This document shows positions 46,401 to 54,264 of a stretch of DNA of 64,000 nt, in pieces. Below the pieces are notes generated by a model, which had not been told where the DNA came from, did not search any database, and was given only the letters and a program-made list of their open reading frames with translations. The DNA lies in the NCBI RefSeq assembly GCF_007644045.2, contig NZ_VMDW02000098.1, forward strand, positions 1 through 64,000, read 5' to 3'. Within the stretch, counting starts at the first letter, position 1, and each line of letters starts with the position of its first letter. The position numbers were made by a program, and so were the translations under genes. Source of the stretch: Vogesella urethralis. GTDB lineage: Bacteria; Pseudomonadota; Gammaproteobacteria; Burkholderiales; Chromobacteriaceae.

Positions 46401-46594
46401 GTCAGGCCGTGCTGGCGCGACTGCTGCTGCAGCGTGGCGCGGCTTTGCTGGTAGTCCTGCCATTGCTGGTAGAAGAAGTAGCTGGCCAGCAGCACCACGA
46501 CGGTAATCACCAGGCTCAGCATGCCGGCGCGCTGGATGCGGATGAGCCTGTTCTGGTCCGGTAAGCGGGACACGGCGGTACCTGTAGCAAACAC
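43436..46594 (-). CDS. Cache-PAS-GGDEF-EAL cyclic-di-GMP signalling protein
   Basis: A 1052-residue membrane sensor. Helix 1 at 25-42; periplasmic Cache domain 46-340 (RYFDGRGYFFVDTLQGD, GWLIGGGEYVSNV); helix 2 at 345-368; two PAS-like domains (400-490 and 497-612, with LFSDISERKEAEAR linker); GGDEF at 701-705 preceded by an RxxD inhibitory site (RDMD); EAL at 829-831 with DDFGTGYSSLAYL and EGVET. Both catalytic motifs are intact, so it may make and degrade c-di-GMP according to a ligand bound outside. The gene stands alone, convergent to tamB. Confidence 0.93.
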   Translation of the reverse strand: MFATGTAVSRLPDQNRLIRIQRAGMLSLVITVVVLLASYFFYQQWQDYQQSRATLQQQSRQHGLTFLRTWSEDAIITLDTLHRQTQDILRQRIHEHVDQAHALATALYQTHAGSGQPDARARHEIIEALRPLRYFDGRGYFFVDTLQGDCVLLPTQPKLEGSSLLNNRDDTGAYIMRNLITATQNPLGAGFTSYRWYRPGEKKMAEKVAYARRFEPFGWLIGGGEYVSNVAADLQKQGLALLAQMRSDKRGGFIVLDGQGRVLLGLDGQQRPLPDALRQRLWHAPAGSVLDFQLPGSHGTRAYTAYVGRMTAWQWQVIAVSPASLLQTDDAAQQQLLGEQTEQRVLATLAIFVTALMLAVMFSLLFARWLRQLADAYQRQIEEKQAALEQNAPEIELTRYMSDSAADIIVLRDARGNIAYRNQRARECFDGCSDGSEQQLFALRLDDGECSERQIQCCHGPRTLEIRHSSVHYRGEHYLCATARDISQRLEQERALRLASKVFEASTEAILITDANSRIVAANQSFTAITGYSEAEALGQTPALLSSGKHDAAFFRDMWQQLQLRGQWSGEIWNRRKSGEIYPEWLSINALRDSHGKLSNYIALFSDISERKEAEARVQHLAEYDYLTDLPNRLLLMDRLQQALRVAERSRHKVAVLFLDLDRFKNINDTLGHATGDTLLQEVARRTRHVVRDMDTVGRTGGDEFVMILPELADNAQAALIAERVLDALRQPFQLDGHQLVITASIGISVSPDDGRDAQLLLKNADMAMYEAKAQGRNNYRFFTERMTAEVRQRLLLENRLRGALGRQELHLMLQPKFWVADRRLSGFEALLRWTDDHGVSVPPAQFIPVAEESGLIIDIGSWVLREACRLAAAWPQHGEDALTMAVNVSPRQLAQPDFAGLVAGILQETGLAPAQLEIEVTESALLERTGHVKAALDGLKALGVRLAVDDFGTGYSSLAYLKDFAPDTVKIDRCFVTDLQHRDDNAAIVLAIITLAKSLKMEALAEGVETEEELAALARLGCEAVQGYLTGRPLTLGAAAKLVAANTAVIL

Positions 46595-46679
46595 GATGGG
46601 GGAGCGTGGATTATAAGAATCCCTGCTGTCGCGACTTTGATATTTGTCAGTGGCGCGGGCGTTATGACAGCGTTTGCGT

Positions 46680-46685
46680 TACAAT
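46680..46685 (+). promoter_or_regulatory. Candidate -10 box (TACAAT) of rnpB
   Basis: TACAAT nine bases before the predicted 5' end of RNase P RNA. The -35 region is poor. Confidence 0.45.
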
Positions 46686-46694
46686 CCGCGCCGG

Positions 46695-47100
46695 GAAGTT
46701 GGACAGACAGCCGCCGCGTGCTTGCACGGGGAGGAAAGTCCGGGCTCCACAGGGCAGGATGCTGGCTAACGGCCAGGCGTCGCGAGGCGACGGAAAGTGG
46801 AACAGAGAGCAGAACCGCCGATGGCCGGCCGGGGCGCCCGCAAGGGTAGCCGGTGGCACAGGCAAGGGTGAAAAGGTGGACTCCTTCGGGAGCCGCCGGG
46901 GGGAACCCCGGCGCGGTAAGAGCGCACCGCGGACGCAGTGATGCGGACGGCAGGCTAAACCCCATCCGGAGCAAGACCAAATAGGGGTACATTGGCGTGG
47001 CCCGCGCTGTACCCGGGTAGGTTGCTTGAGCTTGTCGGTAACGGCAAGACTAGAGGAATGGCTGTCCAACGACAGAACCCGGCTTACCGGCCAACTTCCC
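46695..47100 (+). ncRNA. rnpB: RNase P RNA (class A)
   Basis: About 400 bases with all main conserved blocks: GAAGTTGGACAGACAG at the 5' end; GAGGAAAGTCCGGGCTCC (CR-I region) at 46732-46749; CAGGGCAGGATGCTGGCTAACG; GGAAAGTGGAACAGAGAGCA; GGTAAGAGCGCACCG; and the 3' CAAGACTAGAGGAATG and GACAGAACCCGGCTTACCGG. It is the catalytic RNA that trims the 5' ends of tRNAs. Ends are estimated by comparison with the E. coli RNA. Confidence 0.96.
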
Positions 47101-47113
47101 CCCCATTCTATTG

Positions 47114-47166
47114 CCCGGCATACCCATGCCGGGTATCTGACAATGCCCCGCCACGGGGCATTTCTT
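47114..47166 (+). terminator. Two hairpins after rnpB, the second a rho-independent terminator
   Basis: CCCGGCAT-ACCC-ATGCCGGG (47114-47133), then AATGCCCC-GCCAC-GGGGCATT (47142-47162) followed by TTCTTT. Confidence 0.75.
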
Positions 47167-47205
47167 TCGGCTATCGATATCGCTTAAAAAATAGGCAAAA
47201 AGCTT

Positions 47206-47234
47206 TTTACCCGCCGCGTAAAAGGCAGTACAAT
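47206..47234 (+). promoter_or_regulatory. Probable sigma70 promoter of dusB-fis
   Basis: TTTACC (47206-47211), 17-base spacer, TACAAT (47229-47234), then a GC-rich GGCGACC discriminator, as expected for a growth-rate and stringent-controlled fis promoter. Confidence 0.55.
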
Positions 47235-47269
47235 GGCGACCCTTTTCACCCCATGTCCTTCTTTTTGCG

Positions 47270-48313
47270 ATGCAAATCGGCCCCTACGTCCTCAAGAACC
47301 GTCTGATCGTCGCCCCCATGGCCGGCGTCACGGACCGGCCGTTCCGCATGCTGTGCAAGAAGCTGGGCGCGGGGATGGCGGTATCGGAAATGATCACCGC
47401 CAACAAGGCGCTGTGGACCACGCCGAAGACGCTGCGCCGCGCCAACCATGAAGGCGAGGTAGAGCCCATCGTGGTGCAGATCGCCGGCGGCGACCCGCAG
47501 ATGCTGGCCGACGCCGCCCGTCTGAACGTGGAGCACGGCGCGCAGATCATCGATATCAACATGGGTTGCCCGGCCAAGAAGGTGTGCAATGTGGCCGCCG
47601 GTAGCGCGCTGCTGCGCGACCTGGACAACGTTGGCCGCATCCTGGAAGCGGTAGTGAAAGCAGTGGACGTGCCGGTGACGCTGAAAACCCGCACCGGCTG
47701 GAGCAGCGAGGTGAAAACCGCGCTGCAGGTGGCACGCATGGCCGAAGACGCCGGCATTGCCGCGCTGGCCCTGCACGGCCGCACCCGCGAGGACATGTAC
47801 CGCGGCGCGGCAGAGTACGACACCATCGCCGCGGTAAAGCAGGCGCTGCGCATTCCGGTGGTGGCCAACGGCGACATCGACAGCCCGCAAAAAGCCAAGT
47901 ACGTGCTGGATTACACCGGCGCCGACGCCATCATGATCGGCCGTGCCGCGCAGGGCCGGCCGTGGATCTTCCGCGAAATCCAGCATTACCTGGATAGCGG
48001 CGAGCTGTTGCCGCCGCCGCGCATTGCTGAGATCGACGCCATCATGCAGGCGCATCTGGCCGAGCTGTACGACTTTTACGGCGAATACAGCGGCTGCCGC
48101 ATCGCCCGCAAGCACATCGCCTGGTACACCAAGGGGCTGCGCGGCAGCAACGAGTTCCGCCAGGCCATGTACAAGCTGGAAAGCACCGCCGCGCAGCAAG
48201 TGGCGGTGGCCGATTACTTTGCCGGCCTGGCGCAGCATTCGGACCGGCTGCAATACGTAGAACAAGACGCAGAACAAGGCAGTGCGGACGCCGACGCGGC
48301 CGCGCTGGCATAA
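47270..48313 (+). CDS. dusB: tRNA-dihydrouridine synthase B
   Basis: A 347-residue FMN enzyme that reduces uridine 17 (DusB site) in the tRNA D-loop. LIVAPMAGVTDRPFRMLCKKLG near the N-terminus, INMGCPAKKVCNVAAGSALL with the catalytic Cys, LHGRTREDMYRG and VVANGDIDSPQKA are all family motifs. The start at 47270 (MQIGPY) has no clear Shine-Dalgarno. dusB-fis is a conserved operon. Confidence 0.95.
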   Translation: MQIGPYVLKNRLIVAPMAGVTDRPFRMLCKKLGAGMAVSEMITANKALWTTPKTLRRANHEGEVEPIVVQIAGGDPQMLADAARLNVEHGAQIIDINMGCPAKKVCNVAAGSALLRDLDNVGRILEAVVKAVDVPVTLKTRTGWSSEVKTALQVARMAEDAGIAALALHGRTREDMYRGAAEYDTIAAVKQALRIPVVANGDIDSPQKAKYVLDYTGADAIMIGRAAQGRPWIFREIQHYLDSGELLPPPRIAEIDAIMQAHLAELYDFYGEYSGCRIARKHIAWYTKGLRGSNEFRQAMYKLESTAAQQVAVADYFAGLAQHSDRLQYVEQDAEQGSADADAAALA

Positions 48314-48337
48314 GCCACTCGACACAACAATAACATC

Positions 48338-48574
48338 ATGCAAAACAACGACGACATTTCCCTCAGCGTGCGCCTGGCCATGGAGCAATACTTCCGCGAC
48401 CTGGACGGCGAAGCGCCGGCAGCCATCTACGATATGGTTCTGGCCTGTGTCGAAAAGCCGCTGCTGGAAGTCGTGCTGAACCATACCCAGGGTAACCAGA
48501 CGCGTGCGGCCGAACTGCTCGGCCTTAACCGCAATACCCTGCGCAAGAAGATGAAGGCCTACGACCTGATCTGA
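48338..48574 (+). CDS. fis: DNA-binding protein Fis
   Basis: A 78-residue Fis: bends DNA, activates rRNA promoters and organises the nucleoid in fast growth. The C-terminal helix-turn-helix NQTRAAELLGLNRNTLRKKMKAYDL is intact. Slightly shorter at the N-terminus than the 98-residue E. coli protein, as usual for Betaproteobacteria. Follows dusB by 24 bases. Confidence 0.96.
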   Translation: MQNNDDISLSVRLAMEQYFRDLDGEAPAAIYDMVLACVEKPLLEVVLNHTQGNQTRAAELLGLNRNTLRKKMKAYDLI

Positions 48575-48581
48575 CAGCCAA

Positions 48582-48611
48582 GCCACCCGTGCCACGGGTG
48601 GCTTTTGTTTT
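48582..48611 (+). terminator. Rho-independent terminator of dusB-fis
   Basis: GCCACCCGT-GCC-ACGGGTGGC followed by TTTTGTTTT. Confidence 0.92.
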
Positions 48612-48798
48612 ACTGGCCGCCTGCCAGGCGGCCTATACCAACACCACAGGCAGCCACGGCTGCCGCGAACTCCCCTGCAAGGCAGGGGCGGGGGACGGGA
48701 TCATTGAGAGCGGTGGCGCTGCCTGGCAGCCTGCCCGTGTTTTTTTGAATTGGCAAAGCATCGTGCCTTGCCAGTGTTTTGATGAGCGGTAGAGAACC

Positions 48799-50376
48799 AT
48801 GACCAAGATCGAACGTGCGCTGATCAGCGTGTCTGACAAAACCGGTGTACTGGCATTTGCCCAGGCCCTGGCAGGTTTCGGCGTAGAAATCCTGTCCACT
48901 GGCGGTACGGCCAAATTGCTGCGTGATGCCGGTGTGCCGGTAATCGACGTATCCGATTACACCGGCTTCCCGGAAATGCTGGACGGCCGTGTCAAAACCC
49001 TGCACCCGAAAGTGCACGGCGGCATTCTGGGCCGTCGCGACCTGCCGGAACACGTGGCCACCATGCAGGAACACGGCATCGGCAACATCGACCTGGTGTG
49101 CGTCAACCTCTACCCGTTCGAAGCCACCATCGCCAAGGCAGACTGCACGCTGGAAGACGCCATCGAGAACATCGATATCGGCGGCCCGACCATGGTGCGC
49201 TCCGCAGCCAAGAACTGGCAGCACGTGGCTATCGTTACCGACGCCGAAGACTACGACGCGCTGGTAGGTGAAATGCAGGCCAACGCCGGCCAGCTATCCA
49301 AGCTGACCCGCCTGAACCTGTCCAAGAAAGCGTTCACCCACACCGCGGCCTACGACGGCGCCATCTCCAACTACCTGACCAGCCTGGCCGAAGGCGTGGA
49401 CGCCGGCGTGCCGGACCGTGCCGCGTTCCCGAACCGCCTGAACATGCAGTTCGTCAAAGTGCAGGACATGCGCTACGGCGAAAACCCGCACCAGGCCGCC
49501 GCCTTCTACCGCGACCTGCACCCGGCTGCCGGTTCCATCGCCGGTTACCGCCAGCTGCAGGGCAAAGAGCTGTCGTACAACAACATCGCCGACGCCGATG
49601 CCGCCTGGGAAGCCGTCAAAACCTTCGACGCCCCGGCCTGCGTCATCGTCAAGCACGCCAACCCGTGTGGCGTGGCCGTGGCTGCTGACACCCTCAGCGC
49701 CTACCGCCTGGCGTTCGCTACCGATACCACCAGCGCTTTCGGCGGCATCATCGCTTTCAACCGCCCGGTAGACGCGGAAACCGTGGAAGCGGTAACCGGT
49801 CAATTCCTGGAAGTGCTGCTGGCGCCGTCGTTTACCGACGAAGCCAAGGCCATCATCGCCGCCAAGAAAAACGTGCGCGTGCTGGAGATTCCGCTGCTGG
49901 CCGGTGCCAACCACTTCGAGCTGAAGCGCGTGGGTGGCGGCGTACTGGTGCAAACCCCGGACATCCGCAACGTGGGCCTGGACGAGCTGCGCGTGGTGAC
50001 CAAGCGTGCCCCGACCGAACAGGAAATGGCCGACCTGCTGTTCGCCTGGCGCGTGGCCAAGTACGTGAAATCCAACGCCATCGTGTTCTGCAAGAACGGC
50101 CAGACCGCCGGTATCGGCGCCGGCCAGATGAGCCGTGTGGATTCCACCCGCATCGCTGCCCGCAAGGCGCAGGACGCCGGCCTGAGCCTGCAAGGCGCTG
50201 TGGCCTCCAGCGACGCGTTCTTCCCGTTCCGTGACGGTATCGACGTGATTGCCGAGCAAGGCATCAAGGCCATCATCCAGCCGGGTGGCTCCATGCGTGA
50301 CGAAGAAGTGTTTGCCGCTGCCGACGAGCACGGCATCGCCATGGTACTGACCGGCGTACGTCACTTCCGTCACTAA
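48799..50376 (+). CDS. purH: Bifunctional AICAR transformylase / IMP cyclohydrolase
   Basis: A 525-residue enzyme for the last two steps of IMP synthesis. The N-terminal MGS-like cyclohydrolase domain has [18 protein letters not shown] and [14 protein letters not shown]; the transformylase half holds [13 protein letters not shown] and [10 protein letters not shown], and the C-terminus [20 protein letters not shown]. Start at 48799 with GAGAACC just upstream. Another purine gene, purD, lies just beyond pagP. Confidence 0.97.
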   Translation: MTKIERALISVSDKTGVLAFAQALAGFGVEILSTGGTAKLLRDAGVPVIDVSDYTGFPEMLDGRVKTLHPKVHGGILGRRDLPEHVATMQEHGIGNIDLVCVNLYPFEATIAKADCTLEDAIENIDIGGPTMVRSAAKNWQHVAIVTDAEDYDALVGEMQANAGQLSKLTRLNLSKKAFTHTAAYDGAISNYLTSLAEGVDAGVPDRAAFPNRLNMQFVKVQDMRYGENPHQAAAFYRDLHPAAGSIAGYRQLQGKELSYNNIADADAAWEAVKTFDAPACVIVKHANPCGVAVAADTLSAYRLAFATDTTSAFGGIIAFNRPVDAETVEAVTGQFLEVLLAPSFTDEAKAIIAAKKNVRVLEIPLLAGANHFELKRVGGGVLVQTPDIRNVGLDELRVVTKRAPTEQEMADLLFAWRVAKYVKSNAIVFCKNGQTAGIGAGQMSRVDSTRIAARKAQDAGLSLQGAVASSDAFFPFRDGIDVIAEQGIKAIIQPGGSMRDEEVFAAADEHGIAMVLTGVRHFRH

Positions 50377-50390
50377 GCAATTTGCCGCAG

Positions 50391-50421
50391 GGTTGGCCGC
50401 CTTCCTTGCGGCCAACCTTTT
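50391..50421 (+). terminator. purH terminator built from two opposed GTTGGCCGC motifs
   Basis: GGTTGGCCGC (50391-50400), loop CTTCCTT, GCGGCCAACC (50408-50417), then TTTTG. A 10-bp perfect stem 15 bases after the stop. Confidence 0.8.
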
Positions 50422-50434
50422 GAGGGCAGTTGTT

Positions 50435-50983
50435 TTGATAAAAAACAGTTTGATAGTAAGCGGTCTGTTGCTGGCTTCCAGCGCGCAGGCCATCACCTGT
50501 GGTAACAGCGACAGCTGGCTGGACAAAGGCTGTCGCCGTGCCGAACAGGTAATGCAGCAGGGTGAAACCGACGTCTACGTTACCGGTTACGCCTACCACC
50601 TGCGCAGCATGTACAGTGAAGAAAAGATCAAGTCGTTCAACGAACGCGCCTGGGGCGGCGGTATCGGCAAGAGCCTGTACGACGAAGACGGTGACTGGCA
50701 CGGCATGTACGCCATGGTGTTCCTCGACTCGCACAAGGACCCGGAGCCTACCGCCGGTTACGGCTACCAGAAGCTGGTGCCGCTGGCGGGCGAGCTGAAA
50801 GCCGGGCTGGGCTTTACCGCCTTCCTGACCAGCCGCTCCGACACGCTGAAGGGCGTGCCGGTACCGGTGGTGCTGCCGCTGGCGTCGTTACAGTACCGCA
50901 AGAGCGCGGTGATGGCTTCCTTCATGCCGGGCCCGAAGGGCAACGGCAACGTGCTGTTCCTGTTTGGCCGCATTGCTTACTGA
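50435..50983 (+). CDS. pagP: Lipid A palmitoyltransferase PagP
   Basis: A 182-residue outer-membrane enzyme that moves palmitate from phospholipid to lipid A. Signal peptide MIKNSLIVSGLLLASSAQA. Recognised by FNERAWGGGIGKSLYDEDGDWHGMYAMVFLDSH, AGYGYQKLVPLAGELKAGLGFTAFLTSR, VPVPVVLPLASLQY and PKGNGNVLFLFGRI. Catalytic residues correspond to H55 (YAYHLR), D98 and S99. The likely start is TTG at 50435 with GAGGG eight bases before it, since no ATG precedes the signal peptide with a proper site. An N-terminal Cys pair (C22, C33) is unusual. Confidence 0.9.
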   Translation: MIKNSLIVSGLLLASSAQAITCGNSDSWLDKGCRRAEQVMQQGETDVYVTGYAYHLRSMYSEEKIKSFNERAWGGGIGKSLYDEDGDWHGMYAMVFLDSHKDPEPTAGYGYQKLVPLAGELKAGLGFTAFLTSRSDTLKGVPVPVVLPLASLQYRKSAVMASFMPGPKGNGNVLFLFGRIAY

Positions 50984-51044
50984 GTGCCGCCGGCGTGGCC
51001 GGTGGTGCCCCCTACCCGACGAACACCCTGTTTGAGGAATGCAG

Positions 51045-52322
51045 ATGAAAATCCTGGTAATCGGCTCTGGTGGCCGCGAGCACGCCCTGGCCTGGCGCAT
51101 TGCCCAGTCGCGCCGTGTATCCAAAGTGTTTGTGGCACCGGGTAACGCCGGGACCGAACTGGACCCGAACCTGACCAACGTGGCCATCACCGCCATTCCC
51201 GAGCTGGTGGCCTTTGCCCGCGACGAGAAAATCGAACTGACCGTGGTCGGCCCGGAAGCGCCGCTGGCTGCCGGGGTGGTAGACGCCTTCCGCGCCGCCG
51301 GCCTGAAAATTTTCGGCCCCACCCAGTACGCCGCACAGCTGGAAAGCTCCAAGGATTTTGCCAAGGCCTTCATGCAGCGCCACGGCATTCCCACCGCCGG
51401 TTACGAAACCTTCAGCGACGCCGCTGCCGCCCACGACTACGTTGGCCGCAAGGGCGCGCCGATCGTGATCAAGGCCGACGGCCTGGCCGCCGGCAAGGGC
51501 GTGGTGGTGGCGATGACGCTGGACGAAGCGCACGCTGCCATCGACGACATGCTGGTGGGCAACAAGATGGGCGACGCCGGTGCCCGCGTGGTTATCGAGG
51601 ACTTCCTGCAAGGCGAAGAAGCCAGCTTCATCGTGATGGTAGACGGCGAGCACGTGCTGGCCATGGCCACCAGCCAGGACCACAAGCGCCTGCTGGACGG
51701 CGACATGGGCCCCAACACCGGCGGCATGGGCGCGTACAGCCCGGCACCGGTGGTGACGCCGGAAATCCACGCCCGCGTGATGCGCGAGATCATCCTGCCG
51801 ACGGTACGCGGCATGAAAGCCGACGGCCACACCTACACCGGCTTCCTGTACGCCGGCCTGATGATCGACGCCGACGGCAACCCGTTCACCATCGAGTTCA
51901 ACTGCCGCTTTGGCGACCCGGAAACCCAGCCCATCATGGCGCGTTTGAAGTCTGACTTCACCGTGCTGCTGGAAGCCGGCGTCAACGGCAAGCTGGATAC
52001 GGTGGAAGCCGACTGGGACCGTCGCGTGGCACTGGGCGTGGTACTGGCCGCCGAAGGCTACCCGGAAGCGCCGCGCAAGGGCGACCTGATCAGCGGCATT
52101 CCGGCACATACCGACGACACCATGACCTTCCACGCCGGCAGCACCTTTGACGCCGACAAGCAGCTGGTAACCAACGGTGGCCGCGTGCTGTGCGTGGTAG
52201 GCCTGGGCGACAGCGTGAAAATGGCGCAGCAGAAAGCCTACGCCGTGGCCGACCAGATCCAGTTTGCCGGCAAGCAGCTGCGCCGCGATATCGGCGGCAA
52301 GGCGCTGAACCGCAACAAGTAA
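51045..52322 (+). CDS. purD: Phosphoribosylamine-glycine ligase
   Basis: A 425-residue GAR synthetase (second step of purine synthesis). MKILVIGSGGREHALAWRIAQS, VVGPEAPLAAGVVDAFRAAG, ATP-grasp segments VIKADGLAAGKGVVVAMTLDEA and GFLYAGLMIDADGNPFTIEFNCRFGDPETQ. Start at 51045 has GAGG seven bases upstream; an ATG at 51039 would add two residues. Confidence 0.97.
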   Translation: MKILVIGSGGREHALAWRIAQSRRVSKVFVAPGNAGTELDPNLTNVAITAIPELVAFARDEKIELTVVGPEAPLAAGVVDAFRAAGLKIFGPTQYAAQLESSKDFAKAFMQRHGIPTAGYETFSDAAAAHDYVGRKGAPIVIKADGLAAGKGVVVAMTLDEAHAAIDDMLVGNKMGDAGARVVIEDFLQGEEASFIVMVDGEHVLAMATSQDHKRLLDGDMGPNTGGMGAYSPAPVVTPEIHARVMREIILPTVRGMKADGHTYTGFLYAGLMIDADGNPFTIEFNCRFGDPETQPIMARLKSDFTVLLEAGVNGKLDTVEADWDRRVALGVVLAAEGYPEAPRKGDLISGIPAHTDDTMTFHAGSTFDADKQLVTNGGRVLCVVGLGDSVKMAQQKAYAVADQIQFAGKQLRRDIGGKALNRNK

Positions 52323-52360
52323 GCCGTGTGCTGCCGCCCATGCGGGCGGCCCCGCCATCG

Positions 52361-52396
52361 ACACCCTGTTTGCCTGGCAAGCAGGGTGTTTTCTTT
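52361..52396 (+). terminator. Rho-independent terminator of purD
   Basis: ACACCCTGTTTGCC and GGCAAGCAGGGTGT form a stem with one G-U pair around a minimal loop, then TTTTCTTT. The core CCTGTTTGCNTGGCAARCAGG recurs at 55602-55625. Confidence 0.88.
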
Positions 52397-52511
52397 GGCG
52401 GCCACTGGCGGCGCGTTTTACACCCTGCTGATACCCGCGACCTGTTTTTTTGGCCCGTGTTGATAGCGGCCAGCCTAGGCTGACGGCGTGATCGACAAAC
52501 GGAGCAAGACG

Positions 52512-52715
52512 ATGGGCTTATCCTGGTGGCAGGCTTGCCGGCGCAGCTGGTGCCGTTGGTGGCGTCGTGAACGGCGCAGTTGGTGCCGGGTGGCGTACTG
52601 GTGGCGGCAGCCACCGCGCTACGACCGCTGCTGCGCCTGGCAGCAGCAAACGCCCAGCCCCACGCCGGCGGTAAAACTTTACCGGACAGCGCGGCCACAG
52701 CGCCTACACTGGTAA
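52512..52715 (+). CDS. Very small Trp/Arg/Cys-rich ORF, possible peptide gene
   Basis: A 67-codon ORF with GGAG seven bases before the ATG. The first 40 residues are extreme in composition (SWWQACRRSWCRWWRRERR), with an internal repeat RRSWCR, about nine Trp, twelve Arg and six Cys, then a low-complexity tail. No signal peptide. It resembles no family I know; cationic Trp-rich peptides often bind membranes or nucleic acids. It could equally be a chance ORF in the 420-base gap between purD and the binding-protein gene. Confidence 0.3.
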   Translation: MGLSWWQACRRSWCRWWRRERRSWCRVAYWWRQPPRYDRCCAWQQQTPSPTPAVKLYRTARPQRLHW

Positions 52716-52742
52716 AGGACACCGGTTTGGGGAGGGCGTGGA

Positions 52743-53465
52743 ATGAAGACGCTGATGCTGACGCTGCTGTGTTGTTCTGCCAGCGCCATGGCCGCCGATG
52801 CGGCACACCTGAAACTGCTGACCGAAGACTACCCGCCGTTCAATATGGCCGACAGCGGCGGCCGCGTCATCGGCCTGTCTACCGATATCGTGCGCCAGCT
52901 GCTGCAGCGCGCCGGTATCAGTTACGACGTGGAGCTGCTGCCGTGGGTACGCGCCTTCAACCGCGCGGTGCTGGAGCCGAACACCTGCGTGTACTCCACC
53001 ACCCGCACCGAGCAGCGCGAGCACCAGTTCAAGTGGATAGGCCCGGTGGTGGAAAACCCGTGGGTGCTGTACGCCCGCAACGATAACAAAACGCCGGTAC
53101 CGGCACTGGAAGCGGTGCGCCCCTACCGCCTGGGGGGCTACAGCGGTGACGCCATCGCCCAGTTCCTGATCGGCAAGAACTTCGAGGTGGACCTGGCCAG
53201 TGCCGACGTGCAGAACGTACGCAAGCTGGTGGCGGGCCGTATCGATTTCTGGGCCACCGGCAAATACAGCGGCGCCCTGCTGGCCGAACGCGAAAAAGCC
53301 AGCGCCAGCATCCGCCCGGTGCTCACCTTCAATACCACGCTGATGTACTTGGCCTGCAACCCGCGCATGGAAGACCGCATGGTGAGCCTGCTCAACGAGA
53401 CGCTGGAACGCATGCGGCGCGACGGCAGTGTGGCGCGCATCAGTGCCAAGTACCATCAGGATTGA
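52743..53465 (+). CDS. Periplasmic solute-binding protein family 3 (stand-alone), copy 1
   Basis: A 240-residue SBP_bac_3-type protein. Signal peptide MKTLMLTLLCCSASAMA, then LKLLTEDYPPFNMADSGGRVIGLSTDIVRQLLQRAGISYDVELLPWVRAFNRAVLE, typical of the amino-acid binding fold. GGGGAGGG precedes the ATG. The protein is about 50-60 % identical by eye to the next gene. No permease or ATPase adjoins; such orphan proteins may sense rather than transport. Confidence 0.87.
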   Translation: MKTLMLTLLCCSASAMAADAAHLKLLTEDYPPFNMADSGGRVIGLSTDIVRQLLQRAGISYDVELLPWVRAFNRAVLEPNTCVYSTTRTEQREHQFKWIGPVVENPWVLYARNDNKTPVPALEAVRPYRLGGYSGDAIAQFLIGKNFEVDLASADVQNVRKLVAGRIDFWATGKYSGALLAEREKASASIRPVLTFNTTLMYLACNPRMEDRMVSLLNETLERMRRDGSVARISAKYHQD

Positions 53466-53477
53466 GAGGCGGTGGTC

Positions 53478-54203
53478 ATGCGGCGTTTACTGGCGGCAGT
53501 GTGTTGCAGCGTGCTGACAGGCCCGGCACTGGGCGCCGACCCGGCACACCTCAAGCTGTTTACCGAGGAATACCCGCCGTTCAACATGGTCGATGGCAGC
53601 GGTCGCATCGTGGGCATGTCTACCGAGGTGGTGCAGCAGGTACTGCAGCGCGCCGGCATCAGCCACGATATCGAACTGTTGCCGTGGGTACGTGCCTACA
53701 ACCGTGCCATTCTGGAGCGCGACAGCTGCGTGTATGCCACCACCCGCACCGAGCAGCGCGAAAGCCAGTTCAAGTGGATAGGGCCGATCAGTGAAACCGC
53801 CTGGGTGCTGTTTGCCCGCCACGACACCCCCCGCCCGGTGAACAGCCTGGAAGACGTACGTGCCTACCGCATTGGCGGCTACAGTGGCGATGCGCTGGCG
53901 CAGTACCTGATTGCGCGCAATTTCGATGTGGACCTGGCGCGCACCGACGAGCAGAACGTGCGCAAGCTGCTGGCCGGCCGCATCGACTACTGGGCCAGCG
54001 GCCGCTACAGCGGCGCCATCCTGCTGCAGCGCGAAGGCGTGCGCAACGTGCGCCCGGTGCTCACCTTCAACACCACCTTCCTGTACCTGGCCTGCAACCC
54101 GTCGCTGAGCGACCAGACCGTGGCAAAGCTGAACGATCTGCTGGCCAGGATGCGCAAGGACGGCACAGTCGCTAGAATCAGCAGCCGTTACCATGTGGAC
54201 TGA
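53478..54203 (+). CDS. Periplasmic solute-binding protein family 3 (stand-alone), copy 2
   Basis: A 241-residue tandem paralogue of the preceding gene: signal peptide MRRLLAAVCCSVLTGPALG, LKLFTEEYPPFNMVDGSGRIVGMSTEVVQQVLQRAGISHDIELLPWVRAYNRAILE, and a shared ending DGTVARISSRYHVD. Both keep a Cys pair (SCVYATTRTEQRE and LACNPS) that could form a disulfide. GAGGCGG precedes the ATG at 53478. The substrate is unknown. Confidence 0.87.
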   Translation: MRRLLAAVCCSVLTGPALGADPAHLKLFTEEYPPFNMVDGSGRIVGMSTEVVQQVLQRAGISHDIELLPWVRAYNRAILERDSCVYATTRTEQRESQFKWIGPISETAWVLFARHDTPRPVNSLEDVRAYRIGGYSGDALAQYLIARNFDVDLARTDEQNVRKLLAGRIDYWASGRYSGAILLQREGVRNVRPVLTFNTTFLYLACNPSLSDQTVAKLNDLLARMRKDGTVARISSRYHVD

Positions 54204-54264
54204 CCGGAACCTCGCCGCGCGCGGCCGGTCTGTTGCCCACGCCCTGTAGATTGCCGCTCTTATC

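Noticed and set aside
44162-46564. 800-codon plus-strand frame opposite the GGDEF-EAL gene
   Set aside because: Antisense shadow; no recognised domain and no ribosome site.
48612-48798. Riboswitch (purine or PRPP type) upstream of purH
   Set aside because: Some hairpin potential, but no recognisable conserved core of either class.
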